Assembly: GCA_038503065.1 (NCBI GenBank)
Contig: JBCAMK010000002.1
Span: 682,001 to 746,000 of the forward strand
Length of the DNA stretch: 64,000 nt
Origin: Paragyromitra xinjiangensis
Taxonomy: Eukaryota; Ascomycota; Pezizomycetes; Pezizales; Discinaceae
Reading direction: 5' to 3'
The translations under genes were made by a program, and so were the position numbers. Below the pieces are notes generated by a model, which was not told the origin of the DNA, searched no databases, and was given only the letters and a program-made list of their open reading frames with translations. Position 1 is the stretch's first letter; every line of letters starts with the position of its first letter. Below are positions 59,575-64,000 of this stretch, in pieces.

Positions 59575-60697
59575 ATGGCGACCACCCCCGAACTATCAGA
59601 AACCCACTACTTCGAGACCAATCCACCTCCGAGTACTCTGTCCGAGCATACTGCGCTTGCCAACGCGTTCGTTAAACTTCACCACAGTGCCTCACGGCCT
59701 GTTGTTCTCCTCACATCCGGTGGAACCACAGTACCGCTAGAAAACCAGACTGTGCGCTTTATAGATAATTTTTCGGCCGGGACACGTGGTGCCACATCTG
59801 CCGAGTACTTCCTTTCCCAAGGCTATGCCGTGATATTCCTACACCGGCAATTCTCACTATTGCCGTTCTCCCGGCACTACTCACATTCGACAAACTGTTT
59901 CCTTGACTTTTTATCCGAGTGGGGGCGCATCGGTGAAGACGATGAAGGCGGAAAGGACGGAGAGCACGCGGCGACTCCGGACGTAGTTGTCAAGGCGAAA
60001 TACCGGCAGCAGATGCTGTCTGTGTTACGGAAATATCGAAAAGCTAAGGAACAGAATTTATTACTCCTGCTTCCATTTACGACCGTCACAAGCTACTTAT
60101 TCACGTTAAGGATGTTGGCATGTGAGATGCAATGTCTGGGCAATGAGGCGTTATTCTATCTTGCTGCCGCCGTCTCGGACTTTTTCGTCCCGCCAAGCAG
60201 AATGGCGGAACATAAAATTCAAAGCGGTGACATCCCTTCAACGGATGGAAACAGTGGTAGTAGTGGCGGGAAGAAGTTAGTCGTCGACTTAGATCCTGTA
60301 CCAAAGTTCCTGAAAAGATTGGTTGAACAATGGGCACCCCAAGCAATGATTGTTTCCTTTAAGGTTTGTTTCCACAAAAAACTCAAGTGACCGCATTATC
60401 CCTTATTCTAATCCGTTATAAAACCCCCAGCTTGAAACAGACCCTTCCATGCTCCTTTCAAAATGTAGGCAAAGTCTCGACCGCTACTCGCATCACCTCG
60501 TTATCGGGAACCTTCTATCTACACGCAAGCGCGAAGTTGTATTCGTGGATCGTGAGGGCTTAGAATGGATTAGGACGCCAGAGGTGAAGGAAGGAGAAGA
60601 GGAGGTTGAAATCGAAAGCTTAATTGTCCCGGCCGTTATCCGAAAACACCAAGAGATGCTGAAGAGACGGAAAAGTGGAGATACGGGTAGGTACTAG
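59575..60697 (+). CDS. phosphopantothenate-cysteine ligase (coenzyme A synthesis)
   Basis: Two exons, 59575..60363 and 60431..60697, encode 351 residues. The start chosen is the ATG at 59575 (context CCAAG). The 67-nt intron (GTTTGT..CCCAG) separates QAMIVSFK from LETDPSMLLSK. Diagnostic blocks: VVLLTSGGTTVPLENQTVRF, IDNFSAGTRGATSAEYFL, GYAVIFLHRQ, FYLAAAVSDFFVPP and KLVVDLDPVPKFLKRL. The enzyme joins cysteine to 4'-phosphopantothenate in the second committed step of coenzyme A synthesis; it is the separate eukaryotic type (yeast Cab2, human PPCS), using ATP or CTP. Cytosolic, no targeting signal. The Gly/Glu-rich stretch near residue 120 is a loop insertion. The C-terminal block VIGNLLSTRKREVVFVDREG is typical. 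Length is normal for fungi. Confidence 0.94.
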
Positions 60698-61278
60698 AGA
60701 CACATGTGGGGTGGGGCCGTATTACCACGTATTTTTTGCTATTAGTATACATATCTCTTGTCCTACAATACCAAACCCGTTGGAAGTGTTCGCTTGCTAC
60801 CGCATGAGCGAGTAGAACGTTATGGGGTAACACTGACTGAATGAGCTATAAGCCTATAAGGAGCAGAGTTGGAGTCAAGATACGGGGAGGCGTTTTGTGT
60901 CTTTGCTGCTTTTTGTGGCGTTCCAACTTTACACCCACACTCTCTGCCGTGTGGTAAGTTACGGATATCTCCGGCGAGTGATAAATGGTGAAATAAGATC
61001 TCCCGGTACCAGCACAGACATTCAAGTAGCCGCTGTGATAAAACCAAAGCTTGTGCTAAATCTTCCCGGAACGCCCCCAGCTCGGAGCACTTCATCTGCT
61101 GACCCGGTTTAATTACGATGTGGAATTTTTGAATAAGAGGAGATAATTTCGTCGCGAGTTGCTATGAATCACAGGTGACACTCCTTATTAGCACTTTCCC
61201 ACACAAGCAAACGTCACTACAAGCCTCTTTGTTCCAGTGATTTAACCCGTTGTCAGGAGTGAATAGGCTTGGTTGGTA
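60698..61278. other. intergenic DNA downstream of the ligase gene
   Basis: 580 bases, no gene or repeat recognised up to the MITE. Confidence 0.5.
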
Positions 61279-61435
61279 CAGTGAAAACCGGTCATATGGC
61301 GGATCCGGTGTGTGGCGGACAGGGGTGCTTTTAGCAAAGGGACACAATATTCCCCCAGCGGATATTGCGTCCCTCAACCAAAAAAATACCCCTGTCCGCC
61401 ACACACCGGATCCGCCATATGACCGGTTTTCACTG
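61279..61435. mobile_element. 157-bp MITE with perfect 48-bp inverted repeats and TA duplication
   Basis: Termini 61279-61326 and 61388-61435 are exact inverted copies over 48 bp, starting CAGTGAAAACCGGTCATATG. TA flanks each end (61277-61278 and 61436-61437). The 61-bp centre is unique, so almost the whole element can fold into one hairpin. Absence of any mismatch between the arms suggests recent insertion or ongoing maintenance. CAGTG ends and a TA target match the Tc1/mariner-pogo group, as does the element at 12297, though the two share no further sequence. Confidence 0.92.
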
Positions 61436-63331
61436 TAATAACTTGGTACCTATTGTTGAAAATACAGGCCTGAGCCCTAGGTCTGGTTGGTGGTACGCAT
61501 CACTGATGATCACTCGCTACCCCACCCTAAGAGCACTAGCTATGACTGGAAACTGCCCGATCTTTACCAATTGTTCAAGAAATCCGTATCAGAGAAGTTC
61601 AGGTTTTGCTTTTTTTTCCAGCCTTTCCCATACCCATTTCCACATCTTGCACTCCTTTGCCCCTATCCCAGCCCTTTTCTCCTTTTTCGCCTCTTGCCTT
61701 ACCAAGCCACTAGTGTCAGGGTACGAAGATGATATGTCTCACGATTTGTGTCGAGCGGGCAACGCCGTTCTATCCCCGCGCTTCCGACGTGGGAGAATTA
61801 CGTATTGTATAGTCGCCAAGGCCCGATCATTATCTTAGCGTTGATTTAGAGTTGCGCCACGGCTGATGCGAAAACGGATGTGAACTTTGTCAAGTGGGAG
61901 AGTAAGTCTTTTGGGGCAAGAAGTCCAGTCCAATAAACGTACTGTTAACCCTGGAACTCCGATTCCGGGCTTGAAAGGGGAAAACTGCATGCTCTAGAAC
62001 ACTAGCCGATCACGTTTCCCTTCATCCGTAGAGAGGCCTGCGGGGAATTTGTGTTCAAATCTAGGATCAAACAACGAAGGCTCGTTGGCCTTGCAGTTTT
62101 GGGAGTGAGTTGCTAAACTGAGGGTATGGTCCACTTTCTTACTCAGCTTACGGAATTAAGCGCGGTAGTGCCTGAGAAGCATAGCCAAACGATTCTGCCT
62201 AGAAAGCAGCGGGGGATAGAAATGGATCGGATACATTCAGCTCAGTGGCGCATCGAGGTGTGACAACCTCCTATACTCCCTTAAAACCCTCGCGAACCCC
62301 AAGAATTGTGTGCTAGGGGTTAGAGCACCTCCCCCTTTCCACTGACATGCTGTCTCTGGGTCAAGCCTATCAGATTGACTTTTAGGCCATAGAGAGGAAT
62401 GTTGGATTTCTGATAGAATATAGTCATATCAAGCGCCGGCAAGCGACCCAACATGAGGGCGAGGCCCAAGGATTTAGATAAGCACAATAGTCCGGTTCTA
62501 GTCATCCGGAAATTATTTTCAATATTTGGTGTTTAGAACATTACAATAGGTTCTTCTTACACCACTTCATTTTATTTCACTAGTATTATCTCCTAATATA
62601 TAATAATAAATCTACAGCTTATAGGAATAATGATGAGATAGACCACATGAATACGGAGTACAGCTGATACCTTGGTTTGATTACAACAAGGCAGGCAATG
62701 GCTTAAGATTATATGTAGTCAGTTAAATAGGCTTTGTGCTAGTAGTAGGAGCTACATGTATGATAATTCTATTTAATTCGTAACGAGAAATAACTAGGAT
62801 GGTAAGACAAGGCGGAGATTCTTGATAATGGGATATCAATTATATTCTTAGTGGTCACCGCAAAATACGGTAGATACTTGAAAGCTTAACCTCGTGAACA
62901 GATCTATGTGGGTTTCTGGAACTAATTGCGGCAAACCAACTTGCTCACTTTTTCGATGATGAAGGGTGCCGCTAGAGGCGGGTTTACTTGAAGGAAATAT
63001 TTATATAGTGACCACTGCATAGATTCATATATAAGGGGTTTACTCGGTATTATAGGTAGACTCGTGCGTTTTTTTCCGGTCTCGCTTTGCGTTAAGAGTG
63101 ATGGTCATGAGTATTCGCTTTTTTGAGGTGGTGGTTAGGCTTGTGCTAGTGGTTAGGGTTATGATTTTTTTTTTCCCGTGTGCTGTTCCGATCTCTCAAT
63201 GGATTGTGTTCAATTCCCTCTAAATATATTCACGTAGTCGATAGCCAACCGATAAAAAGGTATGTATATGTACATTGATCCGAATATTTCTTGGTTCTTA
63301 ATCTCGATTTACTAACAGACCTACGTTAAAG
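61436..63331. other. intergenic, including the RidA gene's 5' flank
   Basis: 1.9 kb. Frames at 61365-61838 and 62320-62505 lack motifs. Just before the RidA ATG a possible leader intron is visible: donor GTATGT at 63261, TACTAAC at about 63310, acceptor TTAAAG ending at 63331. Any upstream ATG in the first exon would meet a stop. Confidence 0.45.
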
Positions 63332-63739
63332 ATGGAATTCCCCCTAAATGCCTCCTATAAAACTTCAAATCCATACGAAAAGTCTTTTGGTTATTCTCGA
63401 GCTGTCCGGAAGGGCCCATTCATATTTGTTTCTGGGACGACCTCGATTTCACCAGATGGGATTGGGGAGGTCGGGTTCCCGGGAAACGCGCGTCAACAGA
63501 CTGTAGTTGCTTTTCGAGAGGCGTTGAAGGCGATCGAGGCGCTTGGAGGAACAAAGGAAGGGGTGGCTAGGGTTAGGATGTTTGTAGCAAGCATGGAAGA
63601 TTGTGACGAGGTTGGAAGAGGTATGAAGGAAGTATTTGGGGAGGGAGAATGGGCTGCTACGATGATAGCAGGAGTGGGGTTTGTTAAGAAGGAAATTTTG
63701 GTTGAGGTAGAGGTTGATGCTGTTGGTCATTGGGGTTAG
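63332..63739 (+). CDS. RidA/YjgF/UK114-family protein
   Basis: Single exon of 135 residues. The fold's landmarks are visible: YEKSFGYSRAVRKGPFIFV, then SGTTSISPDG, GNARQQTVVAFREALKAIE, ARVRMFVASMEDCDEVGRG, and the C-terminal strand VEVEVDAVGHWG. Archetypal RidA proteins are trimeric deaminases that clear reactive enamine/imine intermediates released by pyridoxal-phosphate enzymes, and they carry an Arg near the C-terminal side (the R in the VRMFVA block is at the matching place). This sequence belongs to the broader YjgF superfamily; the canonical C-terminal glutamate motif is not clearly present, so the substrate may differ. Cytosolic, no targeting signal seen. The gene may have a 5'-leader intron ending just before the ATG. 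Confidence 0.87.
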   Translation: MEFPLNASYKTSNPYEKSFGYSRAVRKGPFIFVSGTTSISPDGIGEVGFPGNARQQTVVAFREALKAIEALGGTKEGVARVRMFVASMEDCDEVGRGMKEVFGEGEWAATMIAGVGFVKKEILVEVEVDAVGHWG

Positions 63740-64000
63740 GGTTGTCATCTTGCTACAGCTACATGTAACGATACCTTTTGTTTTGAGAATTTATTACCCC
63801 TGGAGATCCTATGATTTGAGATCTTTTTGGCATGAAAATTTAGCAACATAAACTTCCTGAACTGGAATGGGACCCGTTAGGAACCAGTGAGGATATGATG
63901 TGCCAAGGCTTTGACGTCATAAGACTGGTTCATTTAGGGAAAACCGGGAAAACCAAGCTTTTTAGACCCCGGCACCATGCGTCTCGAAAACCACATGTTG

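Noticed and set aside
61162..61838. Frames overlapping the 61279 MITE
   Set aside because: Their shared peptides (TGVFFWLRD and ATHRIRHMTGF types) are translations of the inverted repeat in two orientations.

Overview
The window looks like nuclear DNA of a filamentous ascomycete (Pezizomycotina). Protein genes carry short introns (about 50-100 nt, GT..AG, several with CTAAC or TACTAAC branch points). Promoters have pyrimidine-rich tracts, and the products are typical fungal housekeeping and secreted proteins. Gene density is low: 13 genes and one decayed gene in 64 kb, with intergenic stretches up to about 12 kb carrying small DNA-transposon and retroposon remnants. A Pezizomycetes-like genome would fit this layout, but that is inference. 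No rRNA or tRNA was recognised by eye.

Layout. 1-1193: 3' end of a Ras guanine-nucleotide exchange factor. 5865-6995 (-): conserved fungal protein of unknown function. 7000-19367: long gene-poor region with a 486-bp TA-flanked MITE at 12297 and the promoter/leader of the next gene. 19368-22283 (+): PSP1-domain protein. 23684-24860: 1.18-kb terminal-inverted-repeat element. 26494-27217 (-): hemerythrin-like HHE protein. 28199-29058 and 38782-39206: two members of another inverted-repeat family. 30563-31543 (-): cyclophilin with a mitochondrial presequence and an internal Met. 33316-33850 (+): histone chaperone CHZ1 with a 13-nt microexon. 34529-37129 (+): ribosome-biogenesis factor RIX1. 42054-43265 (+): secreted Cys-rich protein. 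45482-45816: short direct-repeat and retroposon-like insertions. 46030-47864 (-): serine carboxypeptidase pseudogene. 48345-50918 (-): RBM5/RBM10-like splicing factor. 51748-52059 (+): small membrane protein. 53921-56882 (-): secreted copper-radical (glyoxal) oxidase with four chitin-binding modules. 59575-60697 (+): phosphopantothenate-cysteine ligase. 61279-61435: 157-bp MITE with perfect 48-bp inverted repeats. 63332-63739 (+): RidA-family protein.

The genes do not form an obvious pathway cluster. Most are unrelated housekeeping functions (Ras signalling, chromatin, ribosome assembly, splicing, CoA synthesis, protein folding) interspersed with secreted proteins. The less ordinary signals lie between genes: at least four kinds of non-autonomous repeat, including a very short hairpin-bearing module inserted twice, each time flanked by a 13-14 bp direct repeat.
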